Positions 44,057 through 52,679 of a stretch of DNA of 64,000 nucleotides are shown here, in pieces. The stretch lies in the NCBI RefSeq assembly GCF_003854895.1, contig NZ_CP033966.1, positions 4,030,001 to 4,094,000 of the forward strand. The letters run 5' to 3'. Within the stretch, counting starts at the first letter, position 1; each line of letters opens with the position of its first letter. The stretch comes from Pigmentiphaga sp. H8. Lineage in GTDB: Bacteria > Pseudomonadota > Gammaproteobacteria > Burkholderiales > Burkholderiaceae_B. The notes below the pieces were generated by a model, which searched no databases, was not told the origin of the DNA, and saw only the letters and a list, made by a program, of their open reading frames with translations. Made by a program: the position numbers and the translations under genes.

Positions 44057-45223
44057 ATGAAAACCGCCAAACTGATAGCCGTCGCATCGATACTGCAAGC
44101 GGCCTTCGCCGCCCCCTCCTTCGCCGCCGTCAAGATCGGCTTCGTCTCCACGCTGTCCGGTCCGGGTTCGGTGCTGGGACAGGACCAGTACGACGGTTTC
44201 ATGCTGGCCGTGGAACAGGGCAAGGGCAAGCTGGGCGGCGTCGACGTCCAGGTCCTCAAGGAAGACGACCAGATGAAGCCCGAGGTCGGCCTGCAGGTCG
44301 TGCGCCAGTTGCTGGAGCGCGAGAAGGTGCCGGTCATCACCGGCCTGATCTATTCGAACGTCATGATGGCGGTCCACCGCCCCATCACCAGCGCCGAGGT
44401 CTTCCTGGTCGGCTCGAACGCCGGGCCCACCCCGATCACGGGCAAGGGCTGCTCGCCTTACTTCTTCTCCACCTCGTGGAACAACGACCAGTTGCACGAG
44501 GCCGGCGGCGAGCTCGCCAACAAGATGGGCATCAAGAAGGTCCAGCTCCTGGCGGCCAACTACCAGGCCGGCAAGGACGCCATGGAAGGCTTCAAGCGGA
44601 CCTTCAAGGGCCAGGTGGTGGGCGAGACCTTCACCCAGGTCAACCAGCCCGACTACTCGGTCGAGATTTCCGCGCTGGCCGCCAGCAAGCCCGAGGCCAT
44701 TTACACGTTCTATCCCGGCAGCATGGGCGTGAACTTCGTCAAGCAGTACCGGCAGGCCGGCATGTTCGACAAGGTCCGCATGCTGTCGACCTCGACCATC
44801 GACGGCTCCACCCTGCCCGCCCTGCAGGACGCCGCGCTGGGCGCGGTCACGGCGGCGCCCTACTCGCCCGACCTCGACAATCCGGCCAACAAGAAATTCG
44901 CCGACGCGTTCCGCAAGAAATACAACCGCGAACCCTCGATGTACGCCGCCCAGTCCTACGACGCCGCCAGCCTGATCGCCTCGGCCCTGGCCAAGACCAA
45001 GGGCAACGTGTCCGACAAGGCCGCGTTCCGCGCGGCGCTGCGGGAAGCCAAGTTCGACTCCGTGCGCGGTTCCTTCGCGTTCAACACCAACCAGTTCCCG
45101 ATCGCGCCGTTCTACCGGGTCGACGTGGCCAAGGACGCCAGCGGCAAGCCGGCGTTCGTGACCAAGGGCGTGATCTACGAGCACAGCAAGGACTCGTATG
45201 CGGGCGAGTGCCAGATGAAGTGA
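44057..45223 (+). CDS. ABC transporter periplasmic binding protein, tandem paralogue (388 aa)
   Basis: Signal peptide (MKTAKLIAVASILQAAFAAPSFA; residues 1-23) and Peripla_BP_6 domain starting VKIGFVSTLSGPGSVLGQDQ. AGGAG five bases before the ATG. Strong similarity to the preceding protein across its length. Differences cluster in ligand-facing loops (for example LVNNAGPSQIAG versus LVGSNAGPTPITG), so the two may bind related but different ligands. Followed by a terminator hairpin; no transporter subunits follow. Confidence 0.9.
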   Translation: MKTAKLIAVASILQAAFAAPSFAAVKIGFVSTLSGPGSVLGQDQYDGFMLAVEQGKGKLGGVDVQVLKEDDQMKPEVGLQVVRQLLEREKVPVITGLIYSNVMMAVHRPITSAEVFLVGSNAGPTPITGKGCSPYFFSTSWNNDQLHEAGGELANKMGIKKVQLLAANYQAGKDAMEGFKRTFKGQVVGETFTQVNQPDYSVEISALAASKPEAIYTFYPGSMGVNFVKQYRQAGMFDKVRMLSTSTIDGSTLPALQDAALGAVTAAPYSPDLDNPANKKFADAFRKKYNREPSMYAAQSYDAASLIASALAKTKGNVSDKAAFRAALREAKFDSVRGSFAFNTNQFPIAPFYRVDVAKDASGKPAFVTKGVIYEHSKDSYAGECQMK

Positions 45224-45255
45224 TGCAGGCACCCGTGGCATCGCCATGGGTTGCA

Positions 45256-45261
45256 TACAAT
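45256..45261 (+). promoter_or_regulatory. Candidate -10 box before the GT9 gene at 45311
   Basis: TACAAT, predicted start of transcription near 45268. The same TACAATAG string precedes the GT9 gene at 48192 (48127-48134). No good -35. A hairpin immediately follows, so the assignment is weak. Confidence 0.3.
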
Positions 45262-45267
45262 AGGACC

Positions 45268-45292
45268 CCGTGGGCCGCCCGGCCCACGGTTT
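45268..45292 (+). terminator. Terminator-like hairpin after the binding-protein operon
   Basis: CCGTGGGCCG-CC-CGGCCCACGG, a 10-bp perfect stem followed by TTTC. Very stable; short U-run. It ends 18 bases before the next gene start. Confidence 0.6.
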
Positions 45293-45310
45293 CATCCTAG
45301 CCTAGACATC

Positions 45311-46276
45311 GTGCCGCCCAACAAGGATTCCCTGGCGAAAGTCGCCCTGGTCACCTCTCCCGCCATCGGCGATTCGCTGCTGTCGATGACAGTGGCCCAC
45401 AACCTCCGCCGCTCCGGATCGGCCGTTACCGTCTTCGGCCCCCATATTCACGCGTTGCGGCGCTGGTTCCCCGGCATCGACATCCAGCCTGGCCTCTCGC
45501 CCGACGGCGCCGGCCTCACGCTGGAAGCGTTCGACACCGCCATCCAGCTGCACGATCACAGGCCGCTCCCGCGCTTCACCGAACTGCATCCGCGCGCCTG
45601 GGTCCTGGAAGACTTGTGCCGCATGCGTTCGCCCAAGTCCATGGCGACCCGGCTGACCGAGTTCTGCCGGAACGACCTGGGACTGGCGGACGCGGAAAAG
45701 AACAACGGTCTCCAGCCTCCTGCCGGCCTCGTCCACCGCCTGCACGGCTCGCGCGTGGTCATCCACCCCGCGGCCAGCACGCCGGACAAATGCTGGCTGC
45801 CCACGCGTTTCATCGCCCTGGCCGGCCGTCTTCGCGACGAAGGGTTCGATCCGCAATTCATCGTCGGCCCCGCCGAACGCCCGCAATGGGAACCCCTGCT
45901 GCGCGCCCAAGGGCTGGGGCTGCCGGACCTCGGTGGCCTGGACAACGTCGCCTCGTGGATATTCGAGTCGGGCTGGTTCATCGGCAACGACTCGGGCATC
46001 GGCCATCTCGCCTCCAACCTTCATGTCCCGACCTTGTCGCTGTTCATGCGGCAGGGGGGCGCCAGGACCTGGCGACCCGACTGGGGGCCCGGACAAGTGT
46101 TGATAGGCAGCGCTGGCATACCCACCGGCCGGCTCAAGGAAAAGCTGTGGAAGTACGTGCTGACGCCTGGCCGGGTCGCCCGGACCTTCGCACGCTTGCG
46201 GGGCCAGGAGGCGGTCCAGGCCGGGCGCCTGCCCTGGAACGACGGAACCATGGCAGCCCAGCGCGGCAACGCCTGA
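45311..46276 (+). CDS. Family 9 glycosyltransferase (heptosyltransferase-like, 321 aa)
   Basis: GT-B enzyme of the ADP-heptose:LPS transferase family: VALVTSPAIGDSLLSMTVAHNLRRSG at the N-terminus, VVIHPAASTPDKCWLP and IGNDSGIGHLASNLHVPTLSLF in the donor-binding half. GTG 45311 is chosen because an upstream in-frame ATG (45251) lies ahead of the hairpin and inside the TACAAT region. Part of the LPS core locus; sugar and acceptor unknown. Confidence 0.82.
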   Translation: MPPNKDSLAKVALVTSPAIGDSLLSMTVAHNLRRSGSAVTVFGPHIHALRRWFPGIDIQPGLSPDGAGLTLEAFDTAIQLHDHRPLPRFTELHPRAWVLEDLCRMRSPKSMATRLTEFCRNDLGLADAEKNNGLQPPAGLVHRLHGSRVVIHPAASTPDKCWLPTRFIALAGRLRDEGFDPQFIVGPAERPQWEPLLRAQGLGLPDLGGLDNVASWIFESGWFIGNDSGIGHLASNLHVPTLSLFMRQGGARTWRPDWGPGQVLIGSAGIPTGRLKEKLWKYVLTPGRVARTFARLRGQEAVQAGRLPWNDGTMAAQRGNA

Positions 46277-46310
46277 GGGCCGGCGGCCGCGCCCCGGTTT
46301 CAGCCCGGGA

Positions 46311-48062
46311 TCACGCCGCTTCGCTGAACTGCATCTTGTAGAGCGTCGCGTACAAGCCTTCCGCTGCCAGCAGGTCGGTATGGGAGCCCTGTTCGACGAT
46401 GCGCCCCTGGTCCAGCACGATGATGCGGTCGGCGTTCTGCACCGTGGTCAGCCTGTGGGCGATGACCAGCGTCGTGCGTCCCGCCATCAGGCGTTCCAGC
46501 GACGCCTGGACCTGGCGTTCGGACTCGTTGTCCAGGGCCGAGGTGGCCTCGTCCAGGATCAGGATGGGCGCGTCCTTGATCAGCGCCCGCGCAATGGCCA
46601 GGCGCTGCCGCTGGCCGCCCGACAGCCGGGCGGCGTTCTCGCCCACCTGGCTGTGCATGCCCTGCGGCAGCGAATCGACGAACTCCAGCAGGTTCGCGTC
46701 GGCCAGGGCCTGGCGGATGGCCGCTTCCGACGGCTCGGTATTCGCGCCATAGCTCACGTTGGCGGCGATGGTATCGTCGAACAGCACCACGTCCTGGCTC
46801 ACGAGCGAGATGGCGTCGCGCAGGCTGGTCAGCGTCAATTCGTCGACGGGAATGCCATCCACCCGGATCGATCCCGCCGTAGGCAGCGCAAAACGGGGCA
46901 GCATGGAGACCAGCGTGGTCTTGCCGCTGCCGGATCGTCCGATGAAAGCCACCGTCTGGCCCGGCTCCACCGTGAACGAGATCCGCTCCAGGGTGTCGCG
47001 GCCGGCGTCGGGAAAGCGATGGGAGACCTGTTCGAACTCGATATGCCCGCGCGCCGGCCGGGGCAGCAGGCGCACGCCGTTATCGCTTTCGGGTTCCTCG
47101 TCCACCAGCGCGAACACGCTTTCCGCGGACACCAGCATGCGCTGCATGGGACTGGCGACATTGGCCAGCCGCTTGAGCGGATCCAGCATCTGCAGCATGG
47201 CGGTCACGAAGGCGGCAAAGCCGCCCACGGTGATCTGGTTGGCGCCCGACTGCCCGAGCGCGGTCGACACCACGACCGCCAGCGCCACGGCGGCGATGGC
47301 TTGCGTGATGGGTGCCGAGGCCGCGCCGGCCACCGTGTTGCGCATCGCGAAGCGCCGCAGCCGGCCGTTGATGTGCAGGAAGCGCTCTTCCTCGTGGGCA
47401 TAGCCGCTGAACAGCTTGATGACCCGCTGCCCATCGATGGCCTCGCTCACCACCCGGGTCAGCTCGCCGTTCATGGTGATGGTCTCGCGGTTGATGCGGC
47501 GGATGCGGCGCGCGATGGCGCGCATGATGAAGGTGGACAGCGGGAAGGCCACCAGCGCGATCAGCGTCAGCTTCCACGACAGGTAGAACAGCACGCAGGC
47601 CAGCGAGATCACGATCAGGGTCTCGCGCACCAGCACCGTGATGACCTCGGTGGCCAGCTGCATGACGTTGGAGGCGTCGACCACGAAGCGGTTCAGCAGG
47701 ACCGACGAACCCATGCGCTTGAAATAGCCGTCGGGCAGGCGCAGCAGGCGGTCGAACATCTCGCGCCGCAGGTCGGCCAGCACGTGGTTGGCGGACCAGG
47801 CCATGAGATAGTCGCTCAGGAAATTCAGCGTGCCGCGCACGAGGAAGATACCGACGATGGCAAGCGGGATCTTCCACACATAGTCCGGATTCTGGCCGTT
47901 GAAGCCCCCGTCGAGCAGCGGTTTCATCAGGATCGCCAACAGCGGCTGGGACGCGGCCACGCCGACCAGGAACAGCATGCCGAGGGCCAGTGCCTTCCAG
48001 TATTTCAGGACACGGCTATAGACGCGGCGCCACAGTTCGGATTTGACGGGTTGGGAGTTCAC
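46311..48062 (-). CDS. msbA: Lipid A export ATP-binding/permease protein MsbA (583 aa)
   Basis: Half-size ABC exporter that flips lipid A-core across the inner membrane. Six TM helices (about residues 20-310), then the nucleotide-binding domain: Walker A GRSGSGKTT, Q-loop LVSQDVVLFDD, signature LSGGQRQR, Walker B ILILDEATSALD, and the H-loop AHRL. Full length for MsbA (about 580). Divergent from the LPS transferase operon at 48192, consistent with a shared LPS function. Confidence 0.93.
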   Translation of the reverse strand: MNSQPVKSELWRRVYSRVLKYWKALALGMLFLVGVAASQPLLAILMKPLLDGGFNGQNPDYVWKIPLAIVGIFLVRGTLNFLSDYLMAWSANHVLADLRREMFDRLLRLPDGYFKRMGSSVLLNRFVVDASNVMQLATEVITVLVRETLIVISLACVLFYLSWKLTLIALVAFPLSTFIMRAIARRIRRINRETITMNGELTRVVSEAIDGQRVIKLFSGYAHEEERFLHINGRLRRFAMRNTVAGAASAPITQAIAAVALAVVVSTALGQSGANQITVGGFAAFVTAMLQMLDPLKRLANVASPMQRMLVSAESVFALVDEEPESDNGVRLLPRPARGHIEFEQVSHRFPDAGRDTLERISFTVEPGQTVAFIGRSGSGKTTLVSMLPRFALPTAGSIRVDGIPVDELTLTSLRDAISLVSQDVVLFDDTIAANVSYGANTEPSEAAIRQALADANLLEFVDSLPQGMHSQVGENAARLSGGQRQRLAIARALIKDAPILILDEATSALDNESERQVQASLERLMAGRTTLVIAHRLTTVQNADRIIVLDQGRIVEQGSHTDLLAAEGLYATLYKMQFSEAA

Positions 48063-48126
48063 AAGGTGCTCGTGGTGGGCCCGGCCGCGAGTGGCGCGCG
48101 ATTCGCGCGACGGCTGGCCCGCCGCT

Positions 48127-48132
48127 TACAAT
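48127..48132 (+). promoter_or_regulatory. Candidate -10 box of the LPS core operon
   Basis: TACAAT, about 60 bases before ATG 48192 and divergent from msbA. A convincing -35 is not visible. Confidence 0.3.
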
Positions 48133-48191
48133 AGAAAGCTTCCGATTGTACGCGCAGCCGCCACGCCCGACCTGCCTTGTTGACGTCCTCG

Positions 48192-49151
48192 ATGCCTGAA
48201 GCCGATCCCGTACACGTCCGGCTGCCCAACTGGGTGGGCGACGCCTGCATGTGCCTGCCCGCGCTGGACCTGATCCGGCATGCCGGGCACCCCCTGGTCC
48301 TGCATGGCCGCCCCTGGGCGCGCGAACTGCTCGAGGGGCTGTCCCCCGCGGGATTCGTCTCGCTGGGCAAGGCATTCGGCCCCAACCTGACCGCCACCCG
48401 GCAGGCGGCGGTCACGGGCGGCAAGCCCCGCGGCGTGGTCTTTCCCAATTCGCTTTCCAGCGCGGCGCTGTTCCGGCTGGCCGGCATCCGCGCGGCCGGC
48501 TACCGCGGCGACGGACGGGCGCTGTTCCTGAGCTGGGCCCTGACCAAGCCGGAAGGGCTCCACGAGGTGGAGGTCTTCCACCACCTGGCGCGCGAGACGC
48601 TGCAACGCTGGCATCCGGGCATCGACCTGCCGGCCTCCCCCGGCCCGCGGCTGAAGCTGCCCCTGACACCCGCGCACCGGGACATGGCCGCTCGTGTGCT
48701 GGCCGATGCGGGCATCGGCCGCCCCTTCGTCCTGCTGGCCCCGGTCGCGACCGGCCTGCATCACGGACAGCCCAAGGCCTGGCCCTTGTTCGCCGACCTG
48801 TCGCGGGCGCTGGCCGCGCAGGGGGTGGCCTGCGTGGTCTGCCCGCCGCCCCACGAAATGGAAGCCACCCGCCAGGCCGCCCCGGCGGCGACCGTGCTCC
48901 CGCCCCTGGGGCTGGGCGCCTTCGCCGCCCTGACCGCCAGCGCCGCGGCGGTCGTCTGCAACGACTCGGGCACTTCCCACGTCGCCGCGGCGGCCGGCGC
49001 GCGCCAGATCACCTTGTTCGGCGTCACGCGCCGCGAGCGCACCGGCCCCTGGTCCCCCGACGCGATCTGCCTGGGCGCCGAAGGCCATTGGCCCGCCCTT
49101 CCCGACGTGCTCGACGCGGTACGGCACCTGGTGCCCCCTTCTTCGACATGA
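48192..49151 (+). CDS. Family 9 glycosyltransferase (heptosyltransferase-like, 319 aa)
   Basis: GT-B heptosyltransferase family: VHVRLPNWVGDACMCLPALDLI at the N-terminus (the VRLPNWVGD pattern is typical of WaaC/WaaF) and VVCNDSGTSHVAAAAGARQITLFG in the donor site. ATG 48192 is used; in-frame TTG codons at 48177 and 48180 are less likely. First of four overlapping genes (ATGA junctions) building the LPS core. Confidence 0.85.
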   Translation: MPEADPVHVRLPNWVGDACMCLPALDLIRHAGHPLVLHGRPWARELLEGLSPAGFVSLGKAFGPNLTATRQAAVTGGKPRGVVFPNSLSSAALFRLAGIRAAGYRGDGRALFLSWALTKPEGLHEVEVFHHLARETLQRWHPGIDLPASPGPRLKLPLTPAHRDMAARVLADAGIGRPFVLLAPVATGLHHGQPKAWPLFADLSRALAAQGVACVVCPPPHEMEATRQAAPAATVLPPLGLGAFAALTASAAAVVCNDSGTSHVAAAAGARQITLFGVTRRERTGPWSPDAICLGAEGHWPALPDVLDAVRHLVPPSST

Positions 49152-50305
49152 ACCCCATACCCGTCCGCGCCCCCCAACGAGTGCTGGTCATCGCCCTGCG
49201 CTACCTCGGCGACGTCCTGCTGACCACTCCGCTGCCCCATGCGCTGCGCGCACGCTACCCGGACTGCCAGGTCGACATGCTGGTGTTCCGCGGAACCGAG
49301 GGCATGCTGGAAAACAACCCCGACGTCCACGAAGTCTTCACCATTGCCGAACGCCCGGCCAAGGGCGAAGTCCGCGCCATGGTCCGCCGCCTCTGGCGCC
49401 GCTACGATCTGGCGCTGGTCCCGCAGCCCGGCGACAAGCCCCACCTGTTCGGCCTGACGTCGGCCCGGGTACGCGTCGGGCTGGTGCCGCCCGAGGCCGG
49501 CCACGCCTGGTGGAAGCGGCTGTCGCTGCGCCGTCCGCTCGTCATCGACGAACACATGCACCGCGTGCACGAGAACGAAAGAGTGGCGGCCCTGCTGGAT
49601 CTTGCTCCGGCGCGCACGCTCGTGCCGCCCACCGCCCACCTCCTGCGCGACGCCTGGACCGCCCGGTTGGCCGCCCTCGCTCCCGAAGCACCGCCCTTCG
49701 ATGCTCGCCGGCCCTATGCGGTCATCCATCCTTCCCCCCGCTGGCGCTACAAGCAGTGGCACGCCGACGGCTGGCGCGGCCTGTTCGCCAGCCTGCACGC
49801 GCGCGGCCTGCAACTGGTCCTGAGCGGCGGCCCCGGCGAAGCCGAGTCGCAATATCTCGACAGCCTGCTCGAGGGTCTGGACGAGAACGTCCGGCGGGCC
49901 ATCGTCCGGGTCCAGGGCCGGCTGAGCCTGGCCGAACTTGCCGACCTGCTGCGCCATGCCGACGTCTACGTCGGCCCCGACACCGCCACCACGCACCTGG
50001 CGGCGGCCTGCGGCACGCCCACGCTGGCGCTGTTCGGCCCCACCGATCCCCGCCAGTGGGGACCGAGCCCCGCCGCCGGACTGGACCAGCCGTGGTCCAG
50101 GGCCGCGCCGCGGCAGGTACGCGGCAACGTGCTCATGCTGCAGGAGCTGGTCCGCGATTGCGTGCCCTGCCAGCGCGAAGGCTGCGACCGGCATCGCGGC
50201 AGCCACAGCGATTGCCTGGACGCGCTCGCGACCTCCACCGTGGTCGCGGCGGCGCAATCCCTGGTGGACGCCGCCGCGCCGGCCAGGCAAGGAGCCGGCG
50301 CATGA
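49148..50305 (+). CDS. Family 9 glycosyltransferase, WaaQ-like (385 aa)
   Basis: VLVIALRYLGDVLLTTPLPHALRARYP at the N-terminus is typical of heptosyltransferase III (WaaQ). The central VIHPSPRWRYKQWHADGWRGL and C-terminal VGPDTATTHLAAACGTPTLALFGPTDPRQWGP segments are the donor-binding motifs. A Cys-rich end (CVPCQREGCDRH) is shared by many WaaQ proteins. Coupled to the upstream gene by ATGA. Confidence 0.88.
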   Translation: MNPIPVRAPQRVLVIALRYLGDVLLTTPLPHALRARYPDCQVDMLVFRGTEGMLENNPDVHEVFTIAERPAKGEVRAMVRRLWRRYDLALVPQPGDKPHLFGLTSARVRVGLVPPEAGHAWWKRLSLRRPLVIDEHMHRVHENERVAALLDLAPARTLVPPTAHLLRDAWTARLAALAPEAPPFDARRPYAVIHPSPRWRYKQWHADGWRGLFASLHARGLQLVLSGGPGEAESQYLDSLLEGLDENVRRAIVRVQGRLSLAELADLLRHADVYVGPDTATTHLAAACGTPTLALFGPTDPRQWGPSPAAGLDQPWSRAAPRQVRGNVLMLQELVRDCVPCQREGCDRHRGSHSDCLDALATSTVVAAAQSLVDAAAPARQGAGA

Positions 50306-51378
50306 AGCTGGGGATCGCCTGCCATCGTTTCGGCTACGGCGGAGGCATGGAGCGCTATGCCATGGACCTCGTCAAGGGCCTGCGCCAACTCGGCATCCGG
50401 CCGGTCGTCTTCGCCCGCAGCTTCGATACGGCCATCCCGGAGTACGCGTTCGTCGAACCGGTACGCATCGCCGTCTGGGCCCTGCCGGGCAAACTGCGCG
50501 ACCACTATTTCTCGTCCCGCCTGCGAACGCTGAAGGCCGTGCATGGCGTCGACCTGCTGATCGGCTGCAGCCGCACGGCCGTGTCCGACGTGGCCATCTG
50601 CGGCGGCACGCACCTGGGACACCTGGCCCACGCGAACCGGCGGCCCACGCACTGGGACCGCTGGCAGATCCGGCTCGAACGCGCCCACTATGCCCAGGCG
50701 CACCTGGTGCTGGCGCATTCACGCATGATGGCGGATGAACTGCGCCGCTACTACGACGTACCCGAGGCGCGGATACGCGTGCTGTACCCGCCGGTGGACG
50801 TGGAGACCTTCAGCCCGGTGGACGCCGCGCGGCGCGCCGAGCTTCGCCGTGAACTGGGCATTCCGGAAGGCACCACCGCCTTCCTGTTTCCCTCCACCGG
50901 CCACGAACGCAAGGGCTATCCGATGCTGGAAGCCTGTTTCGGCGCGACCGACCTGCCGGTCTCGCTGCTGGTCGCCGGCCGGCCGGTGGAGTCGCGCTGC
51001 CCGAGGATCCGCTACGTCGGCTACCGCCAGGACATCGCCGACTGCTATCGGGCGGCCGACTACACCATCCTGGCCTCGCGCTACGAGCCCTTCGGCCTGG
51101 TCGGACCGGAATCGGTGCTGTGCGGCACGCCCACCGTGCTGCCGGGCGGCATAGGCAGCACCGAGGCACTGTCCGGGGAAGCCTGCCTGACCTTCGACGT
51201 CGATGCGCCGGCGTCGCTCGCGGACGCCGTCGTGCGGGCCGAATCGCGGGCAAGGGAGGGCCGTGCCCGCCTGCTAGATCCGCTGAACCATCTCTCCTAC
51301 GCCCCCGACACCCGCGCCCATGTCGAGGCCCTCCTGAACCTGTCCGCATCCCTGCGCTCCCCCTCCGAGGTTTCATGA
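50302..51378 (+). CDS. Family 4 glycosyltransferase, WaaG-like (358 aa)
   Basis: GT-B retaining transferase: FGYGGGMERYAMDLVKGLRQ is the N-terminal nucleotide-binding loop; ASRYEPFGLVGPESVLCGTP is the E-x7-E donor motif (about residue 250); the linker region LYPPVDVETFSP is typical of GT4. AAGGAG seven bases before the ATG, which overlaps the WaaQ-like stop. Adds a core sugar to the heptose region by analogy with WaaG. Confidence 0.88.
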   Translation: MKLGIACHRFGYGGGMERYAMDLVKGLRQLGIRPVVFARSFDTAIPEYAFVEPVRIAVWALPGKLRDHYFSSRLRTLKAVHGVDLLIGCSRTAVSDVAICGGTHLGHLAHANRRPTHWDRWQIRLERAHYAQAHLVLAHSRMMADELRRYYDVPEARIRVLYPPVDVETFSPVDAARRAELRRELGIPEGTTAFLFPSTGHERKGYPMLEACFGATDLPVSLLVAGRPVESRCPRIRYVGYRQDIADCYRAADYTILASRYEPFGLVGPESVLCGTPTVLPGGIGSTEALSGEACLTFDVDAPASLADAVVRAESRAREGRARLLDPLNHLSYAPDTRAHVEALLNLSASLRSPSEVS

Positions 51379-52679
51379 GCCGTTCCATGCCCCGGCACGG
51401 CGGGCTGCCTGTCCCGCTGCTGTTTCTTTCCGCATTGGCCGTTTCCCTGGTACCCGCTCTTGCACTGTGGGTGCGGGGAAGCGCCAATCAGTTGCTGTTC
51501 CTGCTCCTGCTCTTCGCCCTGATCGGCACCGCCTGGCGCGGCCGCCTGGCGCCCCAGGACCGTTTCGTTCCCGTCGTCCGCCGATACTGGCCGATCTGGG
51601 CCGCGCTGGCGGCGCAATTTCTCGCCGCCTGTACAAGCACCGTCGTGGTGGGCCTGCGCGATGCGCGCGTGTTCGACGATCCCAGCGTGCTCGATACGCC
51701 GCTGCGCATGGCGCTGTTCGGCCCGCTGCTGTGGCTGCTGCTGAACGTGCCCTCACGCTGGCTCAGGCAGATCCAGTGGGGCTGCGTGGCCGGCGCGCTG
51801 ATCGGCGCCGGCATCCTCCACCACCAGTTCGGCCTGTCGCCCGACGGCCGGCCCGGACAGATCCTGTTCTCCAACCTGCTGCCGTTCAGCAATATCACGC
51901 TGTTGCTGGGCCTGTTCTCGCTGCTGACCCTGGGCTGGTCCGACCGCGCCACGGTGTGGGGCAGGATCGGCATCGCGCTGAAGCTGCTGGGCGGCGCGGC
52001 GGGCCTGTACGTCGCCTACGCCTCCGGCACGCGCGGCGGCTGGCTGGCGCTGGGCGCCTTCGCGCTGGTGTTCTTCTTCCTGATGTCGGGCAGCGTCTGG
52101 CGCAAGCTACTCGCCATGGCGGCGCTGGCCTGCGCGGTGCTGGCCGTCTACCATGCCAGCGACCTGGTCAACCAGCGCGTGGACGAGGCCTATACGGAAA
52201 TACAGGAATATCGCAAGGGCCAGGCCCTCGATTCCTCGGTGGGCAACCGGCTGCAGCTCTGGTCGGCGGCGCTGGAAGTGTTCGAGGCCCATCCGCTGGT
52301 CGGCGTGAGCCGGCAGGATTACCGCCGCACGATGCGCGAGGCGGCCGAGCAGGGCTTGATCACCAAGCACGCCGCCGAATTCCGGCACTCGCACAACGAG
52401 TTCCTGTTCAACCTGGCCACGCTCGGCATCCTGGGGGGAATTGCGATCGCGGCGGCCTGGCTGGTTCCCGCCCTCTTCTTCGCGCGTGCCACGCGCCGTG
52501 GCGGCCGCGATGAAAAAATCGCCGGCACCATGGGCCTGCTGCTGGCGATCGGCTTCCTGGTATTCGGCATGACCGAGGTCATGTTCGCGATGTCGATGGT
52601 CGCCGCGTTCTACACCCTGATGATCGCGGCGCTGATGGCCATCGCGATACGCGCCGGCCGGGACGACCCGGCCGCCTAG
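51375..52679 (+). CDS. waaL: O-antigen ligase-like membrane protein (434 aa)
   Basis: About 12 TM helices with a large periplasmic loop between the later helices (about residues 245-340), which contains VGNRLQLWSAALEVFEAHPLVGVSRQDY and RHSHNEFLFNLATLG. The His of the H-N-E-x-L motif and an Arg in the loop are the catalytic features of WaaL/Wzy-C proteins. At the end of an LPS core operon, ligase is more likely than polymerase. The symbol is by position and family. Stop codon is shared with dnaE through CTAG. Confidence 0.8.
   Translation: MSRSMPRHGGLPVPLLFLSALAVSLVPALALWVRGSANQLLFLLLLFALIGTAWRGRLAPQDRFVPVVRRYWPIWAALAAQFLAACTSTVVVGLRDARVFDDPSVLDTPLRMALFGPLLWLLLNVPSRWLRQIQWGCVAGALIGAGILHHQFGLSPDGRPGQILFSNLLPFSNITLLLGLFSLLTLGWSDRATVWGRIGIALKLLGGAAGLYVAYASGTRGGWLALGAFALVFFFLMSGSVWRKLLAMAALACAVLAVYHASDLVNQRVDEAYTEIQEYRKGQALDSSVGNRLQLWSAALEVFEAHPLVGVSRQDYRRTMREAAEQGLITKHAAEFRHSHNEFLFNLATLGILGGIAIAAAWLVPALFFARATRRGGRDEKIAGTMGLLLAIGFLVFGMTEVMFAMSMVAAFYTLMIAALMAIAIRAGRDDPAA

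Noticed and set aside
45251..45310. Upstream ATG for the GT9 gene at 45311
   Set aside because: The added 20 codons cover the TACAAT box and a terminator hairpin, and encode a Pro/Gly-rich string not seen in GT9 proteins.
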